From JBHELB01 sp041859045 (GTDB taxonomy: Bacteria; Hydrogenedentota; Hydrogenedentia; Hydrogenedentales; SLHB01), in assembly GCA_041859045.1 (NCBI GenBank), contig JBHELB010000055.1, forward strand, positions 1 through 42,221: a stretch of 42,221 bases of DNA, written 5' to 3'. The notes below the pieces were generated by a model that was not told the DNA's origin, made no database searches, and worked only from the letters and a program-made list of their open reading frames with translations. This document shows positions 16,608 through 25,269 of this stretch, piece after piece; within the stretch, counting starts at the first letter, position 1; each line of letters opens with the position of its first letter. Both the position numbers and the translations under genes were made by a program.

Positions 16608-17036
16608 TCAGACCTGTCCGCTACGTCCGTGCCTGTGAGCCTGAATCCGCGCGAGAGCACGCCGCAGTGCATACTCCGCGCGAAGCACGTCAGCGCCTTC
16701 GCGTTTCTTGAGGCGTTCTTCGGCCCGTTCGCGGGCACTTTCCGCCCGTTCCAAGTCGATCTCTTCCGGCCGTTGGACATCCTGCGAGAGGATAACCACC
16801 CGGTCGTCCAGCACCTCGGCGAAACCGCCGTTCACATAATACTTTACCATGTTGCCGTCTGCGTCGCGAACCTCCAGCACGCCCACGGACAGCACGGATA
16901 TAAAAGGCTCATGGCCAGGCAACACAGTAAATATACCGTCCACACCGGGCACCGTTACCTCACGCACGTCCTGCGCGATCTCGCGCTTGGGCGAGACGAA
17001 CTCGAGCTTGAGCAGAGGCGTGTCGGCGGGCGTCAC
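16608..17036 (-). CDS. atpC: ATP synthase F1 epsilon subunit
   Basis: 142 residues. The N-terminal beta-barrel (LKLEFVSPKREIAQDVREVT, PGVDGIFTVLPGHEPFISVL) is followed by a helical hairpin (RAESARERAEERLKKRE) that can inhibit hydrolysis. Start is a GTG one base after the atpD stop. The order beta-epsilon is standard. Confidence 0.95.
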   Translation of the reverse strand: MTPADTPLLKLEFVSPKREIAQDVREVTVPGVDGIFTVLPGHEPFISVLSVGVLEVRDADGNMVKYYVNGGFAEVLDDRVVILSQDVQRPEEIDLERAESARERAEERLKKREGADVLRAEYALRRALARIQAHRHGRSGQV

Positions 17037-17037
17037 C

Positions 17038-18435
17038 TTACGCGGCTCCCATTTTGCGCGCGTTTTCCACCGCGTCTTCGATTACGCCGCAGTACATAAA
17101 CGCCGATTCCGGCAGGCTATCGTGTTGTCCGGACAGGATTTCGGCGAAACTACGCACCGTGTCTTTGATGGACACGTATTTGCCCGGCATGCCGGTGAAC
17201 TGCTCGGCCACGAAGTTCGGCTGCGACAGGAAGCGCTGAATCCGGCGCGCCCGGTTCACGATGAGCTTGTCCTCTTCCGACAGCTCGTCCATGCCCAGGA
17301 TCGCGATAATGTCCTGCAAGTCCTTGTAGCGCTGCAAGATCTGCTGCACGCCGCGCGCCACGGTATAGTGTTCATCGCCCACGATGCGCGGGTCGAGGAT
17401 ACGGCTAGTCGAGTCGAGCGGATCCACTGCGGGGTAAATGCCCAATTCCACGATCTGCCGCGACAACACCGTCGTCGCGTCGAGGTGGGCAAACGTCGTG
17501 GCGGGCGCCGGGTCCGTCAAGTCGTCCGCGGGCACGTAGATCGCCTGCACCGACGTGATAGAGCCGTGTTTGGTCGTCGTGATGCGTTCCTGCAACTCGC
17601 CCATTTCCGTGGCCAGCGTCGGCTGATACCCCACCGCGCTCGGCATGCGGCCCAGCAACGCCGACACCTCGGAACCGGCCTGGGTGAACCGGAAAATATT
17701 GTCGATGAACAGCAGCACGTCCTGCCCTTCCTCGTCGCGGAAGTATTCCGCCGCAGTCAGGCCCGTAAGCGCCACGCGTGCGCGCGCGCCCGGCGGCTCC
17801 GTCATCTGCCCATAGATCAGCGCGGTCTTATCGATCACGCCCGATTCCTTCATGTCGACCCAGAGGTCCGTGCCCTCGCGCGTGCGCTCGCCCACGCCCG
17901 CGAACACGGAGTAGCCGCCATGCTTGGTAGCCACGTTGTGGATGAGTTCCATGATGAGGACGGTTTTGCCCACACCCGCACCGCCAAACAAGCCCGTCTT
18001 TCCGCCGCGCGAATAGGGCGCAAGTAGATCGATCACCTTGATGCCGGTCTCGAAGATTTCATACGCAGTCGAAAGCTGATCGTAGGCCGGCGCCGTGCGA
18101 TGGATCGGCCAGCGCTGCGCCGTGGTGACCGGCCCCAACTCGTCCACGGGTTCGCCCACAACGTTGAGAATGCGGCCCAGGATCCCTTTGCCCACGGGAG
18201 TCGTGATGTAGCTGCCGGTGTCGCGCGCTTCCATGCCGCGCACGAGTCCGTCCGTGGTGGCCATCGCGATCGCGCGCACCGTGTTTTCGCCCAGGTGCTG
18301 CGCCACCTCCAGAACCAGGGTCTCGCCGTTCTCGCGCGTAAGCTCCAGCGCGTGGTAAACGGGAGGAAGATGCCCCGGCTCGAACTTCACGTCCACGACC
18401 GGCCCGATGACCTGCGAAATCTTTCCAGTGCTCAT
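17038..18435 (-). CDS. atpD: ATP synthase F1 beta subunit
   Basis: 465 residues from the ATG at 18435 (MSTGKISQVIGPVVDVKF), preceded by AGGAG; an in-frame upstream start adds only an Arg-rich stretch. It is the catalytic subunit: Walker A GGAGVGKT at about 151-158, Walker B VLLFIDNIFRFTQAG, and the C-terminal DELSEED motif intact. It follows atpG. Confidence 0.98.
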   Translation of the reverse strand: MSTGKISQVIGPVVDVKFEPGHLPPVYHALELTRENGETLVLEVAQHLGENTVRAIAMATTDGLVRGMEARDTGSYITTPVGKGILGRILNVVGEPVDELGPVTTAQRWPIHRTAPAYDQLSTAYEIFETGIKVIDLLAPYSRGGKTGLFGGAGVGKTVLIMELIHNVATKHGGYSVFAGVGERTREGTDLWVDMKESGVIDKTALIYGQMTEPPGARARVALTGLTAAEYFRDEEGQDVLLFIDNIFRFTQAGSEVSALLGRMPSAVGYQPTLATEMGELQERITTTKHGSITSVQAIYVPADDLTDPAPATTFAHLDATTVLSRQIVELGIYPAVDPLDSTSRILDPRIVGDEHYTVARGVQQILQRYKDLQDIIAILGMDELSEEDKLIVNRARRIQRFLSQPNFVAEQFTGMPGKYVSIKDTVRSFAEILSGQHDSLPESAFMYCGVIEDAVENARKMGAA

Positions 18436-18474
18436 GCGACTCCTCTTTCTCCCGCGGCCGCGCCGCAACAGTCC

Positions 18475-19329
18475 TTACAGCGCCTCGGTGCCGCTTACGA
18501 TCTCGATCATCTCGCGCGTGATGTTGTCCTGACGGACGCGGTTGTAATACAAGGTCAACCGCCCAATCACGTCGCCCGCGTTCTTCGTCGCCGCGTCCAT
18601 CGCCGCCATGCGCGCGCCTTGCTCGGCCGCCGACGATTCCAGCAGGATGCGGTGCAATTGAATCTGAAGATATTGCCCGAGAAGCGCGTTCAAAATGTCC
18701 GCTTCCTCGGGCTCATAGGTGTAGTCCGCCGGATAGTCGCCTTCCGTATTCGTCTCGAACGGCAACATCCGCTCCAGCGTCACCTTCTGCGCGATGGCCG
18801 ACTTAAACTCGTTGTACAGGCAATATACTTCCGCGGTTTCGCCCGACGAGAACGATTCGACAATCCCTTGCGCGACCGTCTCCGCCGTGCGCAGGGAGTG
18901 AACGCCGTACACCTCCGTGTACGTCTCGCGCACGGTCAACCTGCGGCGACGCGAGAGCACGTCCACGCCCTTGCGACCCACCAGTGTCAGCACCACGTCG
19001 CGATCTTTGAACGTTTCGCGCACGTGACGCATCGCCGTGTTGACGATATTCGTGTTGAAGCCGCCGCACAGCCCGCGATCCGCCGTGACCACAACGATCT
19101 CGACTCGGTTGCCCGAGCCCATCCGCAGTAGCGGATGCAACTGACGGTCCGCGCGCTTCGAGAGGCGGTTCACCACCTCGCGCATGCGGTGCGCGTACGG
19201 CCGCGCCTGAAGCATCGCGTCTTGCGCACGCCGCAGCTTGGCCGCCGCGACCATCTTCATCGCGCGCGTAATCTTCTGCGTGCTGCGCACGCTGCCGATG
19301 CGGCGGCGTATGTCTTGCAAGCTAGGCAT
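18475..19329 (-). CDS. atpG: ATP synthase F1 gamma subunit
   Basis: 284 residues, the central rotor shaft. The N-terminal helix (MPSLQDIRRRIGSVRSTQKI, then TRAMKMVAAAKLRRAQ) and the C-terminal helix (MDAATKNAGDVIGRLTLYYN, then RVRQDNITREMIEIVSG) are diagnostic. It follows atpA after 9 bases. Confidence 0.97.
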   Translation of the reverse strand: MPSLQDIRRRIGSVRSTQKITRAMKMVAAAKLRRAQDAMLQARPYAHRMREVVNRLSKRADRQLHPLLRMGSGNRVEIVVVTADRGLCGGFNTNIVNTAMRHVRETFKDRDVVLTLVGRKGVDVLSRRRRLTVRETYTEVYGVHSLRTAETVAQGIVESFSSGETAEVYCLYNEFKSAIAQKVTLERMLPFETNTEGDYPADYTYEPEEADILNALLGQYLQIQLHRILLESSAAEQGARMAAMDAATKNAGDVIGRLTLYYNRVRQDNITREMIEIVSGTEAL

Positions 19330-19338
19330 GCGAGGCCG

Positions 19339-20871
19339 TTATCCCTCTTCGCGCCGACGCAGGGCGAACTGCTCGCCGAACGTCTTCAGCGCCGCCATGA
19401 TCTTGTCGCGCAGTTCCGGCGTCAATTCCGGCTTGCGCTCCAACTCGTCGTACAACGCCTTGCCTTCGCCATCGAAATAGGCGTAGAGCTCCTGCTCGTA
19501 GCGCGCCACCGCGGCCAGCGGAATCTCATCCAACATGCCGCCTGTCGCCGCGAGAATGATCAGAATTTGGCGCGTCACCGGAAGCGGCTGGAACAGCCCC
19601 TGCTTGAGCACCTCCACCAGCCGCGCGCCACGGTTGAGCTGCGCCTGCGTCGATTTGTCGAGATCGCTGCCAAACTGGGCGAAGGCTTCCAACTCGCGGA
19701 ACTGCGCAAGGTCTACACGGAGGCGGCCCGCCACGCTCTTCATCGCCTTCACCTGCGCCGCGCCACCTACGCGCGACACGCTGATGCCGGGGTTGATGGC
19801 CGGGCGTACGCCCGAGTAAAACAAGTTCGATTCCAAATATATCTGACCGTCCGTGATCGAAATCACGTTCGTCGGAATGTACGCCGACACGTCGCCCGCC
19901 TGGGTCTCGATAATCGGCAGCGCCGTGAGACTGCCGCCGCCGCGCGCGTCGCTCATCTTCGCCGCGCGCTCCAACAGCCGCGAGTGCAAGTAGAACACGT
20001 CGCCCGGGTACGCCTCGCGGCCCGGCGGACGCCGCAACAACAACGAGAGCTGGCGGTACGCCACCGCGTGCTTCGAAAGATCGTCGTAGATAATCAGCGC
20101 GTGCTTGCCGTTATCGCGGAAGTATTCGCCCATCGCGCAACCGGTATACGGCGCGAGGTATTGGAGCGGAGCCGCCTCGGAGGCCGACGCACTCACCACG
20201 ATGGTGTATTCCATCGCGCCCTGCTCTTGCAGCGATTCCACCACGCGCGCCACCGTCGAGCGCTTCTGGCCCACCGCCACATAGATGCACACGACGCCCG
20301 AGCCTTTTTGATTGATGATCGTATCAATCGCCACCGCCGTCTTGCCGGTCTGGCGATCGCCGATGATCAACTCGCGCTGGCCGCGCCCAATGGCGGTCAT
20401 CGAGTCAATGGCCTTCAGTCCCGTCTGCAACGGCTCGCGCACCGGCTGGCGGTCCAAGATGCCCGGCGCGATGCGCTCGACCGGGAAAAATTTCGTCGTC
20501 GCGATAGGCCCGCGGCCATCCACCGGCACGCCAAGGCCGTCGACCACGCGGCCGATCAACTCTTCGCCCACCGGCACCGACGCGATGCGCCCCGTGCGCT
20601 TGACCGTGTCGCCCTCGCAGATCTTCTCGTAGTCGCCGAATAGCACGACGCCCACGTTGTCCTCTTCGAGGTTGAACACCATGCCCGTCACGCCGTGCGG
20701 ACACTCCACCAACTCGCCAGCCATCGCTTTTTCAAGACCATAGACGCGGGCAATGCCGTCGCTGGCCTGAATCACCGTGCCTACTTCGGCAATGTCGATG
20801 CTCCACTGAAATTCACTGATTTGCTTCCGGATCAGTTCGCTGATCTCGTCGGCCCGCGTTCTAACTTTCAT
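19339..20871 (-). CDS. atpA: ATP synthase F1 alpha subunit
   Basis: 510 residues, the non-catalytic nucleotide-binding subunit. The P-loop GDRQTGKT lies at about 171-178. Family strings include VIQASDGIARVYGLEKAMAG, ISVSRVGGAAQVKAMK and the C-terminal LNRGARLVEVLKQ. The start overlaps the end of atpH by 11 bases. Confidence 0.98.
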   Translation of the reverse strand: MKVRTRADEISELIRKQISEFQWSIDIAEVGTVIQASDGIARVYGLEKAMAGELVECPHGVTGMVFNLEEDNVGVVLFGDYEKICEGDTVKRTGRIASVPVGEELIGRVVDGLGVPVDGRGPIATTKFFPVERIAPGILDRQPVREPLQTGLKAIDSMTAIGRGQRELIIGDRQTGKTAVAIDTIINQKGSGVVCIYVAVGQKRSTVARVVESLQEQGAMEYTIVVSASASEAAPLQYLAPYTGCAMGEYFRDNGKHALIIYDDLSKHAVAYRQLSLLLRRPPGREAYPGDVFYLHSRLLERAAKMSDARGGGSLTALPIIETQAGDVSAYIPTNVISITDGQIYLESNLFYSGVRPAINPGISVSRVGGAAQVKAMKSVAGRLRVDLAQFRELEAFAQFGSDLDKSTQAQLNRGARLVEVLKQGLFQPLPVTRQILIILAATGGMLDEIPLAAVARYEQELYAYFDGEGKALYDELERKPELTPELRDKIMAALKTFGEQFALRRREEG

Positions 20872-21424
20872 ACGTCAGCTCCACATCGGTCAGCAGTTTT
20901 CGCCTCAGACCATCCAATCGCGTGCGCAGACTGAAATCGAAGAACATACCCCACATATACACGACAAGACCCCCGATAATCCCGGGATCCACCGTTGTGC
21001 GCATCACCACGGTCTTGTTTGTGAACTTTTCCAATGACGTGCGTAGCCGCTGCTCAAGCGCATCCGTGAGCGGCGACGCCGTCACCACATCCACCACGAC
21101 CCGGTTCAACGATTCCGCCGCCGTGTTATCCACCTGCCGCACAACCTCCGGAAGAAGCCCAATCCGGTTGCGCCGCACAAGCAGTTCGACAAACCGCGTC
21201 ACCAGATCCGACGCCTCAAGCGCCTTGAGCGCGGTCGCGGCTACGGCTACGCGACGCTCCGCATCGAGCACCGGATTGCTCAGCACATGGCGAAGCGCCG
21301 TGTCCGTCTCGCAGATCTCGCAAAACGCGCGAAGAACCTGCCCCGCCGCTTCCAGCGCCTCGGGGGCCTCCGCCGCGTCACGCAGCGCGCGCGCATAACG
21401 ATGGGCGAGCATTACCTGACTCAT
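20861..21424 (-). CDS. atpH: ATP synthase F1 delta subunit
   Basis: 187 residues, all-helical N-terminal domain then a C-terminal domain that links F1 to the b subunits. Typical strings are AHRYARALRDAAE near the start, FVELLVRRNRIGLLPEVVRQ, and VDPGIIGGLVVYMWG. The ATG overlaps the atpF stop (ATGA), and the end overlaps atpA by 11 bases, suggesting coupled translation. Confidence 0.95.
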   Translation of the reverse strand: MSQVMLAHRYARALRDAAEAPEALEAAGQVLRAFCEICETDTALRHVLSNPVLDAERRVAVAATALKALEASDLVTRFVELLVRRNRIGLLPEVVRQVDNTAAESLNRVVVDVVTASPLTDALEQRLRTSLEKFTNKTVVMRTTVDPGIIGGLVVYMWGMFFDFSLRTRLDGLRRKLLTDVELTYES

Positions 21425-22182
21425 GTCACCTGCCCCATCAAGCGCACAAACTGGTTCACGTGCTGCTCCAACTGCTCGCCGCTCGCCTCGCGCCGGTAGC
21501 GTTCTTCTAGCTCGGCCAGCGAGGCATTCACCAATTCTTCCTGAAGCACCCGCGCCACGCGCAAGTACTCCGCCGCCTTGCGATCCTGCGTCGTTCGGTA
21601 CAACTGAACACGCGCATTTCGAAACTCTTCATGAATCACCGCGAGGTCCGCGTCCACGGCCTCGGTCGACTTGCGTTCAATTTCCTGCGCCTGCTCAGCC
21701 CAATGTTCCAACGCGCCTTGCGCGGCGTCCAACGCGGCCCGCGCGGCGTCTGCCTCGCCCTCGGTTCGCTCGAACGACTCGCGGATCTCCCGCACGCGCC
21801 CATCCGCCGCGCCCAGAATCGGACCGCGCAGCACCGCACCCAGCATCGCCAGGAAGAACAGCGTGTTGAATACGCGGAAGTACCAAATGTATGCCATCGC
21901 GCGGCCATGCTCGCGTTGATATTCAGGACGCGCCTCGTATTGCTCGGCAAATGCGGCTTCTTCTTCCAACGCCTCAGGCAGAGGATGCAGCGCGGGGCGC
22001 TCGTGGTGCGCGTGATACTCGGGGTTCTCGACGATGGCGCGGTAACGCTCGTGATCTTTTCCGTACTGTTCGAGATAGGCTTTTGACAGTCCCGGCGATC
22101 GGAACAGCGCCAGCCCCAACACAACCCCCACGATATAAACCGCCGTGAAGATCATGACGACTCTCTTGGTCTTTGCGCTCAC
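21421..22182 (-). CDS. atpF: ATP synthase Fo b subunit with extra N-terminal membrane helix
   Basis: 253 residues from a GTG at 22182 that overlaps the preceding b' stop (GTGA). Residues 98-118 (IWYFRVFNTLFFLAMLGAVL) followed by a long Ala/Glu/Arg coiled coil (120-240) make a normal b-type stator arm. Before this are an additional hydrophobic helix (about 8-27, VVMIFTAVYIVGVVLGLALF) and a charged loop of about 70 residues rich in Glu, Tyr and His. Usual b subunits are about 160 residues with one membrane helix. The position between b' and delta supports the b role; the function of the extension is unknown. Confidence 0.85.
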   Translation of the reverse strand: MSAKTKRVVMIFTAVYIVGVVLGLALFRSPGLSKAYLEQYGKDHERYRAIVENPEYHAHHERPALHPLPEALEEEAAFAEQYEARPEYQREHGRAMAYIWYFRVFNTLFFLAMLGAVLRGPILGAADGRVREIRESFERTEGEADAARAALDAAQGALEHWAEQAQEIERKSTEAVDADLAVIHEEFRNARVQLYRTTQDRKAAEYLRVARVLQEELVNASLAELEERYRREASGEQLEQHVNQFVRLMGQVT

Positions 22183-22610
22183 AGCAGCCGCCCTCCCCGG
22201 CGGACCTGCCGATCCATCTCCTCGACAAGCTGCGGCACCAACGTCTGAAAATGCGCGCGCTGCGCTTCCAGAGTCTCGTTCAACGCCACCCGGTGCTTCG
22301 CGACGTCCGCCTCCGCTTTGGCGCGCATATCGTCCATGCACGTGCGATTCTCGCGGTACGTCGTCAAACGCGATTCATGCAGCCGCTGCGCCGCCGCCTG
22401 GTTCGCTTCGGTCAGCCGCGTGATGTACTGCTCGTGCAACCGATCCGCCTCGGCCCGCGCTTCGGCGCTTTCGTCCCTCAAGCGCGCGACCCGGTCCGCG
22501 CGGCCATCCATCGTGCGCAACAACGGACGCAGAATCGTTCGGTTCACCAACACGAGGAAGAAAAGGAAAAACGCCACCTCGACCACGATCGTGAGATTGA
22601 TGGTCATCAT
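22179..22610 (-). CDS. atpF: ATP synthase Fo b' subunit
   Basis: 143 residues: one N-terminal membrane helix (INLTIVVEVAFFLFFLVLVN) then a long charged helix (RTMDGRADRVARLRDESAEA and onward), the b/b' layout. It precedes the longer b gene, and the order c-b'-b is that of ATP synthases with heterodimeric stators. The Cys at about residue 91 is unusual for the coiled coil. Confidence 0.88.
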   Translation of the reverse strand: MMTINLTIVVEVAFFLFFLVLVNRTILRPLLRTMDGRADRVARLRDESAEARAEADRLHEQYITRLTEANQAAAQRLHESRLTTYRENRTCMDDMRAKAEADVAKHRVALNETLEAQRAHFQTLVPQLVEEMDRQVRRGGRLL

Positions 22611-22649
22611 GGCGTCTGACTCTCCTTCACGTCTCTAGCCACCCTTCCG

Positions 22650-22958
22650 CTACATCACAAACAGGAGCAACAACGCAACGACCAACGCATAGATGGCGGT
22701 CGATTCCGCCATGGCCGCGCCAACGAGCAGAATGCGCATGATCGGGCCGTTCGCCTGCGGGTTACGCGCCACGCCCTGCGCCGCCGCTCCGGCCGCGTTG
22801 CCAATACCCACGCCCGCGCCCGCCACGCCGATCATCGCCAGGCCCGCGCCCACCATGCGCGCCAGAAAGCGCAGGTCTTCGCCGGTGATCCCCTTGGCCG
22901 CTTCGCCCGTCTGGCCCACCGCCGACTGCAGCATCATCCACAGGTTCCCTGCATCCAT
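22650..22958 (-). CDS. atpE: ATP synthase Fo c subunit
   Basis: 102 residues, with about 30 residues before the two-helix hairpin. Helix 1 has the Gly/Ala pattern GAGVGIGNAAGAAAQGVA, the polar loop is RNPQANG, and helix 2 has the ion-carrying E85 in MAESTAIYALV. The E-S-T-x-x-Y set resembles Na+-binding c rings, but the helix-1 Gln used by them is Ile52 here, so coupling-ion specificity is uncertain. The extra N-terminus (MDAGNLWMMLQSAVGQTGEA) is longer than in most c subunits. Confidence 0.95.
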   Translation of the reverse strand: MDAGNLWMMLQSAVGQTGEAAKGITGEDLRFLARMVGAGLAMIGVAGAGVGIGNAAGAAAQGVARNPQANGPIMRILLVGAAMAESTAIYALVVALLLLFVM

Positions 22959-23018
22959 CGCTCGTCTTCCTTTCCTGTTGTCCCAACCGGACTCCGCGGC
23001 GCGGCTGGCCGCCTTCCG

Positions 23019-23777
23019 CTACTCCTTAATCGCCGTGCTGATGTACATCAGCGTCAAGATACTGAATACAAACGCCTGCAACAGCGCCTCGAACACCAAG
23101 ATAAATGCGTCCAACGCCAGCGGAATCCCCACGAAACACGTGAGATACCCCACCACCGCGATGATCATCGCGCCGCCCAGGATGTTGCCGAAAAGTCGGC
23201 ACGACAACGAAATGACGCGCGCGATCTCTTCTACCACTTTCAACGGGAAAAAGAACACCGCCGACAACTTGTACAACAACGCCACGGCCTTGGAGTCTGA
23301 ATGCTCATGCCACATCGGTCCGAGCATTTCTTCGACAAAACCAATCGGGCCTCGGTGTTTGATCGCGCAATACAGCGAGTACCCCACGCTCAAGAGCGCC
23401 AAACCCAGCGTCGTGTTGATATCCGCCGTCGGCTCCTCAATATGGGGAAAAGGCAGCAACACAATCGCGTTCGACAACGCAATGTACAGGAACAACGAAA
23501 GAATCAAGGGCAGGAAATGACGTTCTTTGGCCTTGTCGCCCAACTCCATCGAGGAACGTACCAAGTCATCAAAAGCATCCACGACAAGTTCAACGAAAGC
23601 CTGCGCACGACCCGGCACCATCGCGAAACGGCGAACGGAAAAATAGAGGAAAGCCCACAGCAACACCATCGCCAGCAACGAACTCGTCACCGTGATGATG
23701 TTGAGTCCGCCCATCGGCAACGGCCAATCGGTGAAAGGAAAATAATGGATGACTGGCCGATGACCAATGCCTTCCAT
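23019..23777 (-). CDS. atpB: ATP synthase Fo a subunit
   Basis: 252 residues with five or six membrane helices. The essential stator Arg is R194 in VISLSCRLFGNILGG. The PTADINTTLGLALLS segment and C-terminal QAFVFSILTLMYISTAI are typical. It follows the atpI-like gene and precedes atpE by 60 bases. Confidence 0.96.
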   Translation of the reverse strand: MEGIGHRPVIHYFPFTDWPLPMGGLNIITVTSSLLAMVLLWAFLYFSVRRFAMVPGRAQAFVELVVDAFDDLVRSSMELGDKAKERHFLPLILSLFLYIALSNAIVLLPFPHIEEPTADINTTLGLALLSVGYSLYCAIKHRGPIGFVEEMLGPMWHEHSDSKAVALLYKLSAVFFFPLKVVEEIARVISLSCRLFGNILGGAMIIAVVGYLTCFVGIPLALDAFILVFEALLQAFVFSILTLMYISTAIKE

Positions 23778-23792
23778 AGAGACTCCCTGTTT

Positions 23793-24188
23793 CTATCGCT
23801 CTGACGCAAGGCGCTCCGACGTGTGCGCCTCCCAGAAAACCAGGCCCACTAACACCGCTTGGACCGAAAACAATCCCGCCGCTGACGCCCACAGGCCGTG
23901 AAGACTCGCAGGGTCGAGGCGATATCCCGCCCACAAAACCACGCCGTAGACGACCATTCGAACAGTCCATAGCGCAAGCGTCGAATACTGTAAAGTCTTC
24001 TCCCCCGAGGTTGCAACTTTTTCCAGCCCAGCAATTTGTGGCCATAGTCCGGCAAGTCCGGCAATACTTCCTAGTAAATACCCTTTCGCCGCCCCCAGGC
24101 TCACCAACAACAGACCGAGACTCCCCGCCGTAGCCCCCACCAATACTAGCCAAACAAGCGTTTTCCGCAACTGACGTAATTCTGTCAT
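23793..24188 (-). CDS. ATP synthase subunit I-like membrane protein (AtpI)
   Basis: 131 residues from the ATG at 24188, which overlaps the previous stop (ATGA). Four hydrophobic segments are visible (LVWLVLVGATAGSLGLLLVS, GYLLGSIAGLAGLW, LALWTVRMVVYGVVLWAGY, AAGLFSVQAVLVGLVFW), the layout of the AtpI family that helps assemble c rings. Sequence identity in this family is low, so the call rests on topology and position before atpB. Confidence 0.75.
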   Translation of the reverse strand: MTELRQLRKTLVWLVLVGATAGSLGLLLVSLGAAKGYLLGSIAGLAGLWPQIAGLEKVATSGEKTLQYSTLALWTVRMVVYGVVLWAGYRLDPASLHGLWASAAGLFSVQAVLVGLVFWEAHTSERLASER

Positions 24189-24421
24189 TTCAACGCGCTC
24201 GCGATCTGACGCCACGCCGCATAGAGTCCGCTCGCCAAGCCTAAGAGTGTCAACCCCACAAACACCAGCCCCCTGGTCCCCCACCGTTCATCCAAATACT
24301 GCCCCAGCAATGCCCCGCCCACCAACGGCAGCGAAACCGTCAACCCGAGCTGGCCGAAAAGCGCCAGCGCTTTTAGCGTGCCGATATCCGGGCCACGCGG
24401 CGGCGTGTTCCGTGGGTCCAT
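24185..24421 (-). CDS. AtpZ/AtpQ-like small membrane protein
   Basis: 78 residues with two hydrophobic helices (LFGQLGLTVSLPLVGGALLG and GLVFVGLTLLGLASGLYAAW) and the family-like spacer QYLDERWGTRG. Proteins of this type (putative F1Fo ATPase subunit, PF09527-like) sit before atpI and are linked to assembly or Mg2+/Ca2+ handling. I use the ATG at 24421; a TTG at 24439 would overlap the preceding gene. The stop overlaps the atpI-like start. Confidence 0.75.
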   Translation of the reverse strand: MDPRNTPPRGPDIGTLKALALFGQLGLTVSLPLVGGALLGQYLDERWGTRGLVFVGLTLLGLASGLYAAWRQIASALK

Positions 24422-24428
24422 GCCGCGT

Positions 24429-24992
24429 TCAGCGAGCAACCAACGCCGTGCGATCGCTCAGCGTGGTTTTCGGTCCCATCCAGATCGTCCACAACGCTTT
24501 GACCAACGCCGGGTCCTTCCAGGTTCCAAGACTCTTTCCGTCCTTTTCGACCGACACCGCGCCGCCTGGCGACGCAATCACACGCAGATCCGTGCCCTTG
24601 GGCAAGTCCGTCGTGAACACATCCAGAAAGAGCTTGCGGTTTGGCCCGGAGTACTGCACGTCGTCGAAACCAATGTTCCACGCCTCGATCATTTTTTCCT
24701 TGGGAACCGTGTACGTGAACTTCAGGACAAATGCCTTCGCCGCGTCCGCCGCAATCCAGCCCTCCAGGCGCTTCATCGGATCCGTCTCTTTCGGCGCAAA
24801 CGCCGGATCGCCGTAATGCGCCACCGCGTAAATCTTGAGCAGCAACTTCGTGCGCAGATTGACGCCCGTACACGTGGCCGTCGTACCGCCGATAGCCAAC
24901 GTATCCGAGAAGTCGATTCCCGTCGAAGGCTCCTGAACCATCGCGCCCGCCAACAGCAGGCCACACCCCAAGAGAAGAACCAGCCGCTTCAT
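24429..24992 (-). CDS. Exported chalcone-isomerase-like domain protein
   Basis: 187 residues from the ATG at 24992, which has GGAG 8 bases upstream. An N-terminal signal-like stretch (MKRLVLLLGCGLLLAGAMV) contains a possible lipobox. The mature part (TGVNLRTKLLLKIYAVAHYG, then FVLKFTYTVPKEKMIEAWNI, and FLDVFTTDLPKGTDLRVI) matches the bacterial chalcone-isomerase-like fold family, whose members are mostly of unknown, often non-enzymatic function. It lies seven bases before the AtpZ-like gene, right after the predicted operon promoter. Confidence 0.75.
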   Translation of the reverse strand: MKRLVLLLGCGLLLAGAMVQEPSTGIDFSDTLAIGGTTATCTGVNLRTKLLLKIYAVAHYGDPAFAPKETDPMKRLEGWIAADAAKAFVLKFTYTVPKEKMIEAWNIGFDDVQYSGPNRKLFLDVFTTDLPKGTDLRVIASPGGAVSVEKDGKSLGTWKDPALVKALWTIWMGPKTTLSDRTALVAR

Positions 24993-25039
24993 GTCCGCTC
25001 CTTTCCATTTCATGCCCCGAGACCAAGGCAAAGCGCACC

Positions 25040-25068
25040 AGTATCGCCCAATCGCGCCAAGCGGTCAA
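25040..25068 (-). promoter_or_regulatory. Sigma-70-type promoter of the atp operon
   Basis: On the minus strand, TTGACC, a 17-base spacer and GATACT lie 48 bases before the ATG at 24992. The -35 matches five of six consensus bases and the -10 four of six. It is the best candidate in this gap. Confidence 0.6.
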
Positions 25069-25235
25069 TGACCCAGTGTAGCGGGAAAAGAAATAGATAG
25101 ACACTTGCGCCAATAAATGCTGAAAACGAGATCAGATCGAGCCTGCAAAGAGTAGTCCTGTTGCGCCCCGGGATAATTTCCATAATTCAATAAAAACCAG
25201 AAGCTATCCCCGCTAAAATTTCCAAAAAATTCCGC

Positions 25236-25262
25236 TAAAGTTCTGACTAAAGTTGCCGATAA
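25236..25262 (+). promoter_or_regulatory. Sigma-28 (FliA) promoter of the flagellin locus
   Basis: TAAAGTTC, exactly 11 bases, then GCCGATAA. This matches the enterobacterial FliA consensus TAAAGTTT-N11-GCCGATAA at 15 of 16 positions. The next + strand gene is the first flagellin, about 560 bases downstream. Confidence 0.9.
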
Positions 25263-25269
25263 AAACGAA

